Positions 25,474 to 34,451 of a stretch of DNA of 64,000 bases are shown here, one piece after another. Position 1 is the first letter of the stretch, and every line of letters begins with the position of its first letter. The notes beneath the pieces are model-generated. The model saw only the letters and a list, made by a program, of their open reading frames with translations. It was not told where the DNA came from and ran no database searches. The position numbers and the translations under genes were made by a program. Source of the stretch: Candidatus Aquidulcis sp. (GTDB lineage Bacteria > Chloroflexota > Anaerolineae > UBA4142); NCBI GenBank assembly GCA_020723345.1, contig DYJA01000015.1:1-64000 (forward strand), read 5' to 3'.

Positions 25474-25547
25474 GTAGGGGCGAAGCATTTTTCAGAGTCT
25501 TCGACTCTGCTTCGCTCCGCTCAGGACGAAAAATGCTTCGCCCTTAC
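25474..25547. repeat. Inverted repeat element
   Basis: GTAGGGGCGAAGCATTTTTC at the left pairs with its near complement ending GCCCTTAC at 25547. A REP-like core (TCGACT and CTCAGGA) lies inside. It sits between the two paralogous lipoprotein genes. Confidence 0.7.
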
Positions 25548-25584
25548 CCGCAGTGTAACGGAAAAGTGCTTTTTTGGCAAGGGG

Positions 25585-26454
25585 CTATTTGCCCAACTTG
25601 AATTGCTCCGCGCCCGCCGGCGCGTCGATGGTGATCGCCGCGTTCAAATCCCAAATGTGCAGCAACAGCGATACCGCGCCTTTCTCCGCCGCTTGCTTGG
25701 GATTGTGCGCGGACAGCGTCGCCGCGATTTGATGCGCCGCGCCGTCGTCGCAGACCCACACCTTGATCTCGGCTTGCTCCAGCGCGCCAAACGCCGATCC
25801 ATCTTGATCCGCGCCGAGCGCGTTGCTCAACCCAGTTTCGATAGTTGTCTTGGGAACGTATCGCCACACTTGGCAATTTTGTCCGTCCAGTGATTCGCGC
25901 GTCGTGGCTTGGAACGCGAGTTTCGTCAATTGCGTTGTGAAATCGTCGAGCAAATCGTCCGGGCTGAACGGCGGACGACCGGCGTCCGCGAGATCGGGCG
26001 TGACGCTGTACCATTTGGTCGTCGTCGGGAGACCGAGCGCGCGCACGCCTTTGACGAAGAATTGTCCGCGCGCGGTCGTGAATTCGATTTTGTCGCTGCC
26101 GAGTTGGTACGCGTAATGCGCGTCCGCGCCGTTCACTTCGCCTTTGAGATCGAGCGCGAACGGCGGCGCGCTGCCTTGCTTGACGTTCAGCGTCAGCGCG
26201 ACGCGATATTTTTGCGCGGCTTGCGTCTTGGCGAGCGCGGCTGCCACCGTGTTTAGCGCGGGTGTGGCAGTACGCGGCGGCGGCGTGAACGCGGGCGACG
26301 GAAGCAGCATCGGCGTTGACGATGGGAAGGTCGCGGGAAAGGTCGGCGCGCTCGTGCTCGTCGGCAGCGGCGCGACAGTCGGCGGCGGCGCGTCGCACGC
26401 GAATAAACTTGATAGCAAAACCGTTCCGATAATCGCGATGAGAATGTGTTTCAT
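25585..26454 (-). CDS. Lipoprotein, paralogue of 24472-25455
   Basis: Protein of 289 residues. Signal peptide with lipobox ending LLSSLFAC, Pro/Thr/Ser-rich linker to about residue 65, then a beta-rich domain: TQAAQKYRVALTLNV, FFVKGVRALGLPTTTKWYSV, ESLDGQNCQVWRYV, LLLHIWDLNAAITID. The order of motifs matches the neighbour, so the two arose by duplication. The same frame stays open far upstream through radC and cpaF, but that part is an antisense shadow; the ATG at 26454 with a signal peptide is the real start. Confidence 0.75.
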   Translation of the reverse strand: MKHILIAIIGTVLLSSLFACDAPPPTVAPLPTSTSAPTFPATFPSSTPMLLPSPAFTPPPRTATPALNTVAAALAKTQAAQKYRVALTLNVKQGSAPPFALDLKGEVNGADAHYAYQLGSDKIEFTTARGQFFVKGVRALGLPTTTKWYSVTPDLADAGRPPFSPDDLLDDFTTQLTKLAFQATTRESLDGQNCQVWRYVPKTTIETGLSNALGADQDGSAFGALEQAEIKVWVCDDGAAHQIAATLSAHNPKQAAEKGAVSLLLHIWDLNAAITIDAPAGAEQFKLGK

Positions 26455-26495
26455 GGTGAATCTTGGTTCAGTACGGGCGCAATTCAATTGCGCCC

Positions 26496-27215
26496 CTACC
26501 CAAACCCCAGCCCGCGTTCCTTCAAACTCACAAATTTGTCGCCCGCGCCGATGACGAGATGATCGAGCACGTCGATGTCCAACAGTTTTCCGGCTTGGAC
26601 GATTTCGCGTGTCACCGCGACATCTTCCGGCGACGGCGACGGATCGCCGGACGGATGATTGTGGACGACGATGATCGCCGCGCAGTTTTGGCGCACGGCT
26701 TCGCGGAACAATTCGCCGATGCGGATGACGGTTGTGTGCAGCGAGCCGCTGTACACCGTTGGCGTCGCGAGGACGTGATTTTTCGTGTCGAGCAAAACCG
26801 TCCGCATCTCTTCCTGTTCGAGCCAGCCCATGCTTCGGAGCAGAACTGCCGCGTCTTGCGGCGTCTTGATCATGACGCGCTCGCCCAACGATTCGCGCGT
26901 GATGCGATGACCCAGTTCGAACACGGCAAGCAATTCCAACGCCTTGGTCTGCCCGATGCCTTTGGTGCGCGTCAATTCGTTCAGCGGCGCGCGCGCCAAT
27001 TCGAGCAAGCCGCCGCGTTCGCTCAACAAACGCTGCGCGAGGCGAACGACGTTTTCGCCGCGCGTGCCGGTGCGAAGAACAATCGCGATCAATTCGGCGG
27101 TGGTCAGCGCGTCCGCGCCGCAGCGTTTCAAGCGTTCGCGCGGCAAATCGCTTTTGTCGAACGCGGTGTGGAGATGATCGGCGCGGGGAGCAGCATTGCT
27201 TTGCGGCATTGGCAT
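26496..27215 (-). CDS. radC: RadC-family JAB-domain protein
   Basis: Protein of 239 residues from the ATG at 27215 (GGAGGAG just upstream). N-terminal helix-hairpin-helix-like region (LPRERLKRCGADALTTAELI) and a C-terminal JAMM/MPN domain with the zinc motif HNHPSGDPSPSPEDV and upstream Glu. Historically called a DNA repair protein; actual role unclear. Confidence 0.92.
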   Translation of the reverse strand: MPMPQSNAAPRADHLHTAFDKSDLPRERLKRCGADALTTAELIAIVLRTGTRGENVVRLAQRLLSERGGLLELARAPLNELTRTKGIGQTKALELLAVFELGHRITRESLGERVMIKTPQDAAVLLRSMGWLEQEEMRTVLLDTKNHVLATPTVYSGSLHTTVIRIGELFREAVRQNCAAIIVVHNHPSGDPSPSPEDVAVTREIVQAGKLLDIDVLDHLVIGAGDKFVSLKERGLGFG

Positions 27216-27296
27216 ATTCTCCTCCGATGTGACGGGTGACAAGGGACAAGTGACAGGGGAAGTGAGACGTGAAACATCCCTTGTCCCTTGTCCCTT

Positions 27297-28697
27297 TTAC
27301 CTTCGCGATGGGCTGACAAAAGTTTCCGGCGGCAAGTGCAGTCCGGCGGCTTCGAGGCGCGGCGTGAATTTGGGGCGGATGCCGGCGGGGAGCATTTCGC
27401 CGATGACTTGGCCGTCGTCGGTTAGCGCGCGCTCGATAAAGCGGAAAATATCCTGCATCACGACGACGTCGCCTTCCATGCCTTGCACTTCGGTGATCTG
27501 CACGATTTTGCGCGAGCCGTCGCGCAGGCGCGCCTGCTGCACGATCAGATCGATCGCGGCGGCGATTTGCTCGCGCACGACTTTGACGGGAAAATCGATC
27601 CCCGCCATCAAGCACATCGTTTCCAGACGACTGATCGCGTCGCGCGGCGTGTTCGCGTGCAGCGTCGTCAGCGAACCATCGTGCCCGGTGTTCATCGCTT
27701 GCAGCATGTCGAGCGCCTCTGGACCGCGACATTCGCCGATGACGATGCGCTCGGGGCGCATCCGCAGCGAGTTGATCACCAGATCGCGGATCATCACGCG
27801 CCCGGTGCCGTCGGGATCGGCGGGACGCGCTTCCAATCGGACGACGTGCGGCTTTGCGAGTTGCAGTTCCGCCGAATCTTCGATCGTCACGATCCGCTCG
27901 TCGTCGGGAATGAAATTGGAGAGGACGTTGAGCAAGGTCGTCTTGCCGCTGCCCGTACCGCCGGAGACGATAATGTTCAGACGCGCGAGGACGCACGCGC
28001 GCAAAAAGTCGGACATTTGCGGCGTGAGCGAGCCAAACTCGATCAAATCTTCGACGACGAGTTTCTTTTTGGAGAATTTGCGGATGGTGATGGTGGGTCC
28101 GTCAATCGCGCTAGGCGGAATGATCACGTTGACGCGCGAACCGTCGGGCAAGCGCGCGTCCACCATGGGCCACTTGCGATCCACGCGGCGACCCAGCGGA
28201 CGGATGATGCGATCAATCACGCGATAGACGTGCGCGTCGTCGTCGAATTTGACATTGGTTTCAACGATGCGCCCTTTTTGTTCGATGAAGACATGCTCCG
28301 GTCCGTTGACCATCACTTCGGTCACGGTGGGATCATCCAACAATGGTTCGATGGGACCAAAGCCGATCAATTCGTGCAAGACTTGGGTTTCGAGTTGCTG
28401 GACTTGCTCCGGCGAAAGATTCGCGCCCGACGTTTGATAGGTGGCGAGGAACCGTTCGCGCAGCATTGCGATCGTTTGATCGTCGCGTTTGAGTTCGCCC
28501 GCCGCGCCCAGTCCCGCCGCGATGCGGTCGAGGATCCATTTGCGGAGTTTCGCCCACATCACCGGATCGGTTGCGGGGCTGGGCGGCTGCGCGGGCTTGA
28601 GCGACGTACGCTCAGGTTCGCGTTGGGACGGCGGCGCGGGAGGTTGCGCCGGAACAGTCGATTTGGGTGGTTGCACACGATCAAGGAGACTAGGCAT
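27297..28697 (-). CDS. CpaF/TadA-type secretion ATPase
   Basis: Type II/IV secretion ATPase of about 466 residues. Walker A is in IIVSGGTGSGKTTLLNVLS, the Asp box in RIVTIEDSAELQL, Walker B/His box in RPERIVIGECRGPEALDML and GHDGSLTTLHANTPRDAISR. The Pro-rich N-terminal tail is typical of CpaF. I prefer the ATG at 28697 (AAGGA 7 nt upstream); a GTG at 28712 overlapping the upstream stop is the alternative. No pilin, TadB or TadC gene is next to it, so the machine it powers must be encoded elsewhere. Confidence 0.9.
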   Translation of the reverse strand: MPSLLDRVQPPKSTVPAQPPAPPSQREPERTSLKPAQPPSPATDPVMWAKLRKWILDRIAAGLGAAGELKRDDQTIAMLRERFLATYQTSGANLSPEQVQQLETQVLHELIGFGPIEPLLDDPTVTEVMVNGPEHVFIEQKGRIVETNVKFDDDAHVYRVIDRIIRPLGRRVDRKWPMVDARLPDGSRVNVIIPPSAIDGPTITIRKFSKKKLVVEDLIEFGSLTPQMSDFLRACVLARLNIIVSGGTGSGKTTLLNVLSNFIPDDERIVTIEDSAELQLAKPHVVRLEARPADPDGTGRVMIRDLVINSLRMRPERIVIGECRGPEALDMLQAMNTGHDGSLTTLHANTPRDAISRLETMCLMAGIDFPVKVVREQIAAAIDLIVQQARLRDGSRKIVQITEVQGMEGDVVVMQDIFRFIERALTDDGQVIGEMLPAGIRPKFTPRLEAAGLHLPPETFVSPSRR

Positions 28698-28708
28698 TGA
28701 CGAGTCCT

Positions 28709-29992
28709 TCACATCCTAACAAAGTACGCTTCCACGGCGGCGTCGATCAATTCCTTCGAGAGGTGCGGTTCGAGTTCCAAATATTTTGCCAGATCGATGA
28801 TCTGATCGAGCAGGTCGCGCGGGTGAACCGACTTGGGTTCACGTTTCACTTTGACGTAGTGTTCCAGCACGAGATATTTGAAACCTTCTTCTTCAAAAGG
28901 AATATTGCGCTTGGTCGCGATCCGCAAAAAGATTTGGCGAAATTCATCCCAGGTTGGATTCGGCACTTCGATCTTGTGGCGGATGCGGCGGAGGAATGCG
29001 TCGTCCACGAGGTCGGTCGGGTTCAAGTTGGTGGAGAACGCGATCAGCACGTCGAAAGGAATTTCGATTTTCTTGCCGGTTTGCAGCGTCAAAAAGTCGA
29101 CGCGCTTTTCGAGCGGGACGATCCAGCGGTTCAACAAATCGCGCGGACGAAGTTGCTGCCGCCCAAAGTCGTCGATCAAAAACATGCCGCCGTTCGCTTT
29201 CATCTGATGCGGCGCTTGGTACGCTTTGGAGATTGGATCGAATATGAGATCGAGCGCTTCGAGCGTCAATTCGCCGCCGGTGACGATAAAGGGGCGGCGG
29301 CACAACAGCCAGCGCGCATCGTGGCTCTCCGATTTTTCAGCGGCGGGTTGTTCGATGGGAACGTGGCTCAGCGCGTCGAAAACCTGGATGATTTGTCCGT
29401 CGACTTCGAGCGCGTACGGGATGTACACCTCGCCTTTGAACATCGTCGCAATCGCTTCGGCGATGGTCGTTTTGCCGTTGCCGGGCGGTCCGTAGAGAAA
29501 GAGCGAGCGCGCCGAGTTGGCGGCGGGTCCGATGCGGCGCAACATCGTTTCGGAGAGGGTGAGGTGCGCGAACGCTTCGCGCACTTGGGCTTGCGTAAAA
29601 TGGACTTGCCCGATCGTTTGGGCGCGGGTGGCTTGGATGTACGCGTCGAGCGCGACGGGCGCGGGTCCCGTGTACTGCGAGCGCGCCAGAACTTCTTGGG
29701 CTTTGACGCTCCCTTTTTGCGTGATGACGTAGTTGTAGCCGCGTTCGCCAAAGCCGGTCGAGCCGGTGATCGAAACGAATTCTTCTTTGATCAAAAAGCC
29801 GAGCGTGTGGTCGATGACGCCGGTGTACGGCAGACGGAGTTGATCGGCGATGGCTTGCCCGCTCACTTCGCCGGAAAAGTAAATGAGTTTGAGCGCGAGG
29901 TCGTAGATCAAGCCGGGACTCAACCCCGTGTCCGCCAGCGTGGCGGGTTCGCGCAAGAGGGGCGCGAGCGCGGAGGAAATCGGATTCGGCAT
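28709..29992 (-). CDS. AAA+ ATPase with N-terminal winged helix
   Basis: Protein of 427 residues. The N-terminal ~110 residues look like a winged-helix module (GEVSGQAIADQLRLPYTGVI). The AAA+ core has Walker A in LFLYGPPGNGKTTIAEAI, Walker B in GGMFLIDDFGRQQL and sensor 1 in IAFSTNLNPTDL. It is coupled to the CpaF-like gene and to a small upstream gene, all read from a promoter near 30370. Similar ATPases accompany Tad-type loci in Chloroflexota (family knowledge, approximate). Its substrate is unknown. Confidence 0.8.
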   Translation of the reverse strand: MPNPISSALAPLLREPATLADTGLSPGLIYDLALKLIYFSGEVSGQAIADQLRLPYTGVIDHTLGFLIKEEFVSITGSTGFGERGYNYVITQKGSVKAQEVLARSQYTGPAPVALDAYIQATRAQTIGQVHFTQAQVREAFAHLTLSETMLRRIGPAANSARSLFLYGPPGNGKTTIAEAIATMFKGEVYIPYALEVDGQIIQVFDALSHVPIEQPAAEKSESHDARWLLCRRPFIVTGGELTLEALDLIFDPISKAYQAPHQMKANGGMFLIDDFGRQQLRPRDLLNRWIVPLEKRVDFLTLQTGKKIEIPFDVLIAFSTNLNPTDLVDDAFLRRIRHKIEVPNPTWDEFRQIFLRIATKRNIPFEEEGFKYLVLEHYVKVKREPKSVHPRDLLDQIIDLAKYLELEPHLSKELIDAAVEAYFVRM

Positions 29993-30001
29993 GCGCGTCT
30001 C

Positions 30002-30322
30002 TTAGCGCAGATCCGGTGCGGCGGGCGCTTCGGCTGGCGGCACGGCAGATTCGCGCGGGAAAATCCAGACGATTTCGTTTTTGTGGACGATCAAGACTTC
30101 GGGTTCGTAGACAGGGTTGGACGTGCCGATTGCCCACACGCGCGCTTGCGTGATGGCGATGAAGGTTTCGCCGTCGTTCAATTCATCCTTCAGGCGATTG
30201 TCGCTTTTGAGATGGATGATGCCCTCGACGAGCCAATTCCCGATGCAAGCCGTGATGGGGAGCCGGAGTTTGGTTACGTGCGCGGTGAAGAATTTTCCCT
30301 TCTCATCAACTCGATAGTTCAC
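30002..30322 (-). CDS. Small beta-rich protein of unknown function
   Basis: About 106 residues from a GTG at 30322, chosen because GGGAGG lies at proper spacing. The sequence alternates beta-type segments (VTKLRLPITACIGNWLVEGI, FIAITQARVWAI, EPEVLIVHKNEIVWIF) and resembles small DUF6812-like proteins. The Pro/Ala-rich tail ends just before the AAA+ gene. It is the first gene of the ATPase operon, which suggests a linked role. Confidence 0.65.
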   Translation of the reverse strand: MNYRVDEKGKFFTAHVTKLRLPITACIGNWLVEGIIHLKSDNRLKDELNDGETFIAITQARVWAIGTSNPVYEPEVLIVHKNEIVWIFPRESAVPPAEAPAAPDLR

Positions 30323-30368
30323 AGGTTCCTCCCTGTTCAGACGTATCGCTGGAGCGTGACTGATTCTG

Positions 30369-30397
30369 ATTATATCTGACGCGTTCGGATTTGGCAA
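30369..30397 (-). promoter_or_regulatory. Promoter of the AAA+/CpaF operon
   Basis: On the minus strand TTGCCA, 17-nt spacer and TATAAT, about 47 nt upstream of the GTG at 30322. Confidence 0.7.
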
Positions 30398-30496
30398 GAG
30401 GGAAAAAAGTTCAATTTTACCTATTTGGTAAAGCCGGGCTTTTCATTTATACTGTTGGGCATAGGGCTTCTCCGCACGTTGTCCCAGCGATTTGAA

Positions 30497-32548
30497 ATGC
30501 GATACGATCAATACCCCGAATCTATCTTTCATCTGCTGAGTTGGGTGACGGCGATCATTCTTCTCGGCGGGTTGATCGCGATCCAGATCTTGCCGTTGGC
30601 GGCGAGCCAGCGCGGCTTGTTGACTGGACTCGCGGTTGTGTTTGGTGGTTTCACCTTTGCCCTGCACCGCTTTATTCTTCCGCGCGCCTGGCCGCGGACG
30701 TGGGTCTTTTACCTGACGACGCTGGCGTACATCAGCGCGATTGCGGTCGCCGACGCGACGGTCTACCCCTTGGATCTCTCGCCGTTGTACGGTGTTGTCA
30801 TCATCACCGTCGCCGTGGTTGCCGATTATCGCGTCGCGCTGTTCGCCGCCGCGCTGGCAAGCGTCTTGCATTTTGGCGTCGTGCTGGGTGAAGGCGATCC
30901 GGTGCGGATCGGCGTGAGCGGATTTTATCACGCCGTCGTGTACTTTCTCACCGCGTTGCTGGTGTCCCGACTGGCGCAAACGCTGAGCGAACGCTGGCGC
31001 GCCGTCGCCGCGCAAGCCGAGGCGCAACGCCGCGAGATCGAACAGCGTCAGGAAGAATTGGAAGGGCTGCACGAAATTTCCAAGGCGTTTGCCAATCTCG
31101 AAGATGCGGCGGCAACTTTCCAGCAGATCACGCGCCGGATCGCGCGCTTGCTCGACGCGGAAATTTGCTTTCTCGCGCGGTTTGACGAAACGCGCTCGCG
31201 CCTGATCGGGATGCCGCCCGGTTATGGCTTGAGCGACGAACAAATTCGCGCGTGCGCGTTTGCCGTCGACGCGCAAACCGATGCGATCTGGAACGCGCAG
31301 GAACGCGACTATTTTTTCGAGAACGATCTGACGGTTTTTCCCACGCCGCTGCGCGCGCTCGCCGCCCAACTGCAAGTGCGCCAGATCGCCGGCGCGCGGA
31401 TGCTCCGCCGCCACCGCCCGCTCGGCGTGATTTTTGCGGCGAACCACGCCCGCGGCGCGTTCGCGGAAAAAGAGGCGCGCCTGTTGGCGTTGTTGGCGGA
31501 GCAAGCCGCGATTGCTGTGGAGAACGCGCAACTCTACCGCGACGCGCAAACGACCCTGCAAGACGTGACGCGGCTGTACGCGATCAGCACGGAACTTGCC
31601 GCGCAATCGAACGCCGCGGAAATTCCCCGCCGCGTGATCGACGCGCTGGCTCAAGCGTTGCACGCGCCGATGGCGACGATTGCGTTGTTGAACGATGCGA
31701 CCGGCGCGCTCGAATATGCCGCGACGCGGGGCGTACCCGAAGAAGCGCGCCGCGCGCCTTTTCGCCCAAATGGTTTAGCCCTGACGGTCGTGCGCACGGG
31801 CGAAGCGCGCTTTATCGAAGATGTCGAGTTGGCGGAGAACCTCCATCCGCTCATCCGGCAGTGGGGGTTTCGTGCGGTCGCGTGTCTGCCGATTCAGCAC
31901 GGCGGCAAAACGTTGGGCGTGTTGTACGTCAATTACGCCGAACCGCACGTCTTTGGCGAGATCGAGAAAAATATTTTGCGAACGTTTGCGAATCAAACCG
32001 CCGTGGCGTTGGTCAACGCGCGCTTGTATAACGAAATGCAAGAACAAGCGCGGCGCGATAGTCTGACGCAGGTGTACAATCACAATTATTTCCTGCAACG
32101 ATTGGCGGAAGAAACGACGCGCGCGCGCCACGCCCAGCAGTCGCTCGCGTTGATCATGCTCGACATCGATTTTTTCAAGGAATACAACGACGCGTACGGT
32201 CACGTGCTGGGCGACCGCGTGCTTGAAATCATCGTCCGCGCGATCCGCGCGCACATCCACGAGTCCGATGTCGTCGGGCGCTGGGGCGGCGAAGAGTTTG
32301 GGATCGCGTTGCTGAACGCGGATGCCGCGCAGGCGCGCGGGATCGCCGAACGGATTCGCGCGACGCTGCTCGGCACGCCGCTGACGCAGAAAGACGGCGC
32401 GCCGATTCCACCGCCCACCGTCAGTCAGGGCATTGCCGCGCTGCCCGCGCACGCGTCCGACGCGGCAACGCTGGTCGATTTGGCGGATGCCGCGCTCTAT
32501 CGCGCCAAAGCGCGCGGGCGCGATCAGATTTGCGTGACCGGCGCGTGA
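30497..32548 (+). CDS. Membrane GAF-GAF-GGDEF diguanylate cyclase
   Basis: About 683 residues from the ATG at 30497 (open to a TTG at 30425). It has five or six N-terminal membrane helices (about 15-175), a coiled coil, two GAF domains (about 210-350 and 365-520) and a C-terminal GGDEF domain. The active-site loop is RWGGEEFGIAL and the substrate region LDIDFFKEYNDAYGH, so it is predicted active. It would make cyclic di-GMP in response to a membrane or cytosolic signal. A terminator hairpin follows the stop. Confidence 0.9.
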   Translation: MRYDQYPESIFHLLSWVTAIILLGGLIAIQILPLAASQRGLLTGLAVVFGGFTFALHRFILPRAWPRTWVFYLTTLAYISAIAVADATVYPLDLSPLYGVVIITVAVVADYRVALFAAALASVLHFGVVLGEGDPVRIGVSGFYHAVVYFLTALLVSRLAQTLSERWRAVAAQAEAQRREIEQRQEELEGLHEISKAFANLEDAAATFQQITRRIARLLDAEICFLARFDETRSRLIGMPPGYGLSDEQIRACAFAVDAQTDAIWNAQERDYFFENDLTVFPTPLRALAAQLQVRQIAGARMLRRHRPLGVIFAANHARGAFAEKEARLLALLAEQAAIAVENAQLYRDAQTTLQDVTRLYAISTELAAQSNAAEIPRRVIDALAQALHAPMATIALLNDATGALEYAATRGVPEEARRAPFRPNGLALTVVRTGEARFIEDVELAENLHPLIRQWGFRAVACLPIQHGGKTLGVLYVNYAEPHVFGEIEKNILRTFANQTAVALVNARLYNEMQEQARRDSLTQVYNHNYFLQRLAEETTRARHAQQSLALIMLDIDFFKEYNDAYGHVLGDRVLEIIVRAIRAHIHESDVVGRWGGEEFGIALLNADAAQARGIAERIRATLLGTPLTQKDGAPIPPPTVSQGIAALPAHASDAATLVDLADAALYRAKARGRDQICVTGA

Positions 32549-32557
32549 ACATCGAAA

Positions 32558-32592
32558 AAGAAACCAGGTTTCTCCAAGAAACCTGGTTTCTT
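32558..32592. terminator. Bidirectional terminator hairpin
   Basis: Sixteen-base perfect arms (AAGAAACCAGGTTTCT and its complement) around a 3-nt loop between the convergent GGDEF and DedA genes. A-rich sequence on the left and TTTCTT at the right suit termination in both directions. Confidence 0.75.
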
Positions 32593-32598
32593 CGTGAG

Positions 32599-33279
32599 TC
32601 ATGCCTCCGGTTCTTTTTCTACCTTGACCGGCATCGGTTTGCGCGTGATGAAGCATTTGAGCCAGGTTAGGATTTCCTCTTTGTTTTCTTTCCACACATG
32701 CCAGACGGTCGGCAAGCCGGGAATGAAGAAGAACGCCAGCACGAGGAGCGAAAAGTACGTGTCAATCCCCTCGACGGTGCCGAACCACATGCCCAGCACG
32801 TATCCCAGCGTCGTCATCCCGATGCCCCACAACACGCCGCCGAGCAAATTGAAAATGATGAACGTCCGATAATTCATCGAAACCGCGCCGGCGACAATCG
32901 GCGCAAACGTCCGGATGAAAGGCATAAAGCGCGCCGCGGTGATCGTGATCGCGCCGTACTTGTCGTAGAATTCTTTCGCCTTGAGCAAATTCTTGCGCTT
33001 GAAAAAGCGCGAGTTGGGGCGATTGAAAATCGGCGGACCGACTTTGTTGCCGAACCAATAGCCGACGTTGTCGCCCAAGACCGCCGCGATGAACACGCCG
33101 ACGATCAGGATGACGATGTCGAACAAACCGCGCGAGGCAAGCAAGCCCGCGGTCAAGAGTAAACTGTCGCCGGGAAAGAAAAAACCGAAGAACAAACCGG
33201 ACTCGGCGAAGACAATCGCAAAGATCCCGGTCATGCCGATGGTCTTTATCAATTCGACCAGATCAAACCCAAACGTCAT
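32599..33279 (-). CDS. DedA-family membrane protein
   Basis: About 226 residues from the ATG at 33279. Characteristic DedA (VTT) motifs: FAESGLFFGFFFPGDSLLL, GDNVGYWFGNKVG, and RFMPFIRTFAPIVAGAVSM with the conserved F/RxxP-x-R loop. Members are half-transporter proteins involved in undecaprenyl-phosphate or phospholipid recycling. The longer frame to 33357 runs through a repeat and is not used. Confidence 0.9.
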   Translation of the reverse strand: MTFGFDLVELIKTIGMTGIFAIVFAESGLFFGFFFPGDSLLLTAGLLASRGLFDIVILIVGVFIAAVLGDNVGYWFGNKVGPPIFNRPNSRFFKRKNLLKAKEFYDKYGAITITAARFMPFIRTFAPIVAGAVSMNYRTFIIFNLLGGVLWGIGMTTLGYVLGMWFGTVEGIDTYFSLLVLAFFFIPGLPTVWHVWKENKEEILTWLKCFITRKPMPVKVEKEPEA

Positions 33280-33301
33280 TTCGAAAACATGTCCTTTCGC
33301 A

Positions 33302-33380
33302 GAATTGGAAGTTGGGGATTGGAGGTTGGCAGTTGGAATGTAATTCTCAAGTCCCAATCTCTAATCTCCAACCTCTAAAT
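33302..33380. repeat. Low-complexity inverted repeat of GGAAGTTGG-type units
   Basis: Units GATTGGAGGTTGG and relatives pair with CCAATCTC/CTCCAACCTC units. The same family is found in-frame in the third wzt fragment (55311-55412) and in part at 54451-54475. Confidence 0.65.
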
Positions 33381-33385
33381 TCCCT

Positions 33386-34441
33386 TTACGGGTACGTTTT
33401 TGGCGTGGGTGGAATTACGCCGATAACCGTTGGAGTCGCCGTGGCTCCGGCGGGAGCAGGCGGCGCCGCCGCGCCTTTGGTCGGCGTCGCTGCGCCGCCG
33501 ACCGGCAACGTGTTTGGATCGCCGCTCAGCAGTGTAAAGTTCTTGCCGAAAAAGACCCAGCCCTGCTGTGTTGAATTGGGAAGATTGATCAAATACCAGG
33601 TGTCCGTTCCTTCGATCTTTTCGCCTTTGGTTTGCGCCAAGAAGGTTACCTGGTTATCTTTTTTGAGTGTGCCAACCAATTTGGCTTTGCTGCTCGCCTC
33701 GGCGCGCACGTTGAGCGTCGTCGCGGTTACTTTGGCGGTGACCGGCACCGGCGTCGGCGGAATTGGCGTTGGGCTAGGTAGCACCATCGCCGTCGGCACG
33801 CGCGTGAGCGTGGGCGAGCCGAGCGCCGCCGCGCGCGTTGGAGACGGTTTGGGCCCAAACTGACTCAAGGCAAAGTTGCCACCGACGAGAACTATCACAC
33901 CGCAAAACAATAACACGACTGCGCCAATCGCCAGTGGTACCCATTCGCGATTGCGTCCGCCAAGCGGGACCCGACGCGCGGGTTTGTCACCGGTTGCTCC
34001 GGCGAGCGATGGCGCGGCGGCGGCTCTCTGCCGCGCGGGCGGCTTGGGTTTCTGTTCTGTCCTTACAAATTGCGGCGGCTCGGATGGCGCGGCAGGTGCG
34101 ACGGGCGCGGTCGGGCGCGGCGCAGGCGACGCGGGCGCGGGAGGCGCGGACGCGATAGGCGGCGCGGCGGGTGTTTCGCGCGCGGCGAGAATTTCTTTGG
34201 GTACGGGGATGACGGTCGAATTTTCGTGACCGGGCGGCGCGCCGGAGACCCACTCCGCGCCGTCAAAGTACATCCATTTGCCGGTGCGTGGATTGATTTC
34301 CCACAACGTGCCGTTGCGATCTTGAACCGCGAGTTTGCCGACTTCTTCTTCGTACTCGGCGCGGCTGATCGATTCGCCGCGCTGCACGCGCGCTTGGAGT
34401 TGCCGAAATCTAGATTCTGCTTCTTCAAATGTCATTGGCAT
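33386..34441 (-). CDS. Membrane-anchored SH3 domain protein, paralogue of 12912-13778
   Basis: About 351 residues from the ATG at 34441 (GAGGA upstream). N-terminal module (FEEAESRFRQLQARVQRGES then WMYFDGAEWVSGAPPG) as in the paralogue, a long Ala/Pro linker, a membrane helix (about 183-205), a stalk, and a C-terminal SH3b-type domain (TTLNVRAEASSKAKLVGTLK, QGWVFFGKNFTLL). The N-terminal module is cytoplasmic if the helix is a signal anchor. Function unknown. Confidence 0.75.
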   Translation of the reverse strand: MPMTFEEAESRFRQLQARVQRGESISRAEYEEEVGKLAVQDRNGTLWEINPRTGKWMYFDGAEWVSGAPPGHENSTVIPVPKEILAARETPAAPPIASAPPAPASPAPRPTAPVAPAAPSEPPQFVRTEQKPKPPARQRAAAAPSLAGATGDKPARRVPLGGRNREWVPLAIGAVVLLFCGVIVLVGGNFALSQFGPKPSPTRAAALGSPTLTRVPTAMVLPSPTPIPPTPVPVTAKVTATTLNVRAEASSKAKLVGTLKKDNQVTFLAQTKGEKIEGTDTWYLINLPNSTQQGWVFFGKNFTLLSGDPNTLPVGGAATPTKGAAAPPAPAGATATPTVIGVIPPTPKTYP

Positions 34442-34451
34442 AGATAATTCC

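Noticed and set aside
23383-25893. 836-codon plus-strand frame over murJ and the lipoprotein genes
   Set aside because: Arg-rich antisense or alternate-frame sequence that crosses several real genes; no domain features.
26455-27996. Upstream extension of the lipoprotein frame (minus strand)
   Set aside because: It runs antisense or out of frame through radC and cpaF. The signal peptide and lipobox begin at the ATG at 26454.
28697-30379. 560-codon plus-strand frame opposite the AAA+ and CpaF genes
   Set aside because: The minus-strand genes carry Walker motifs and overlap correctly; the plus frame has no family features.
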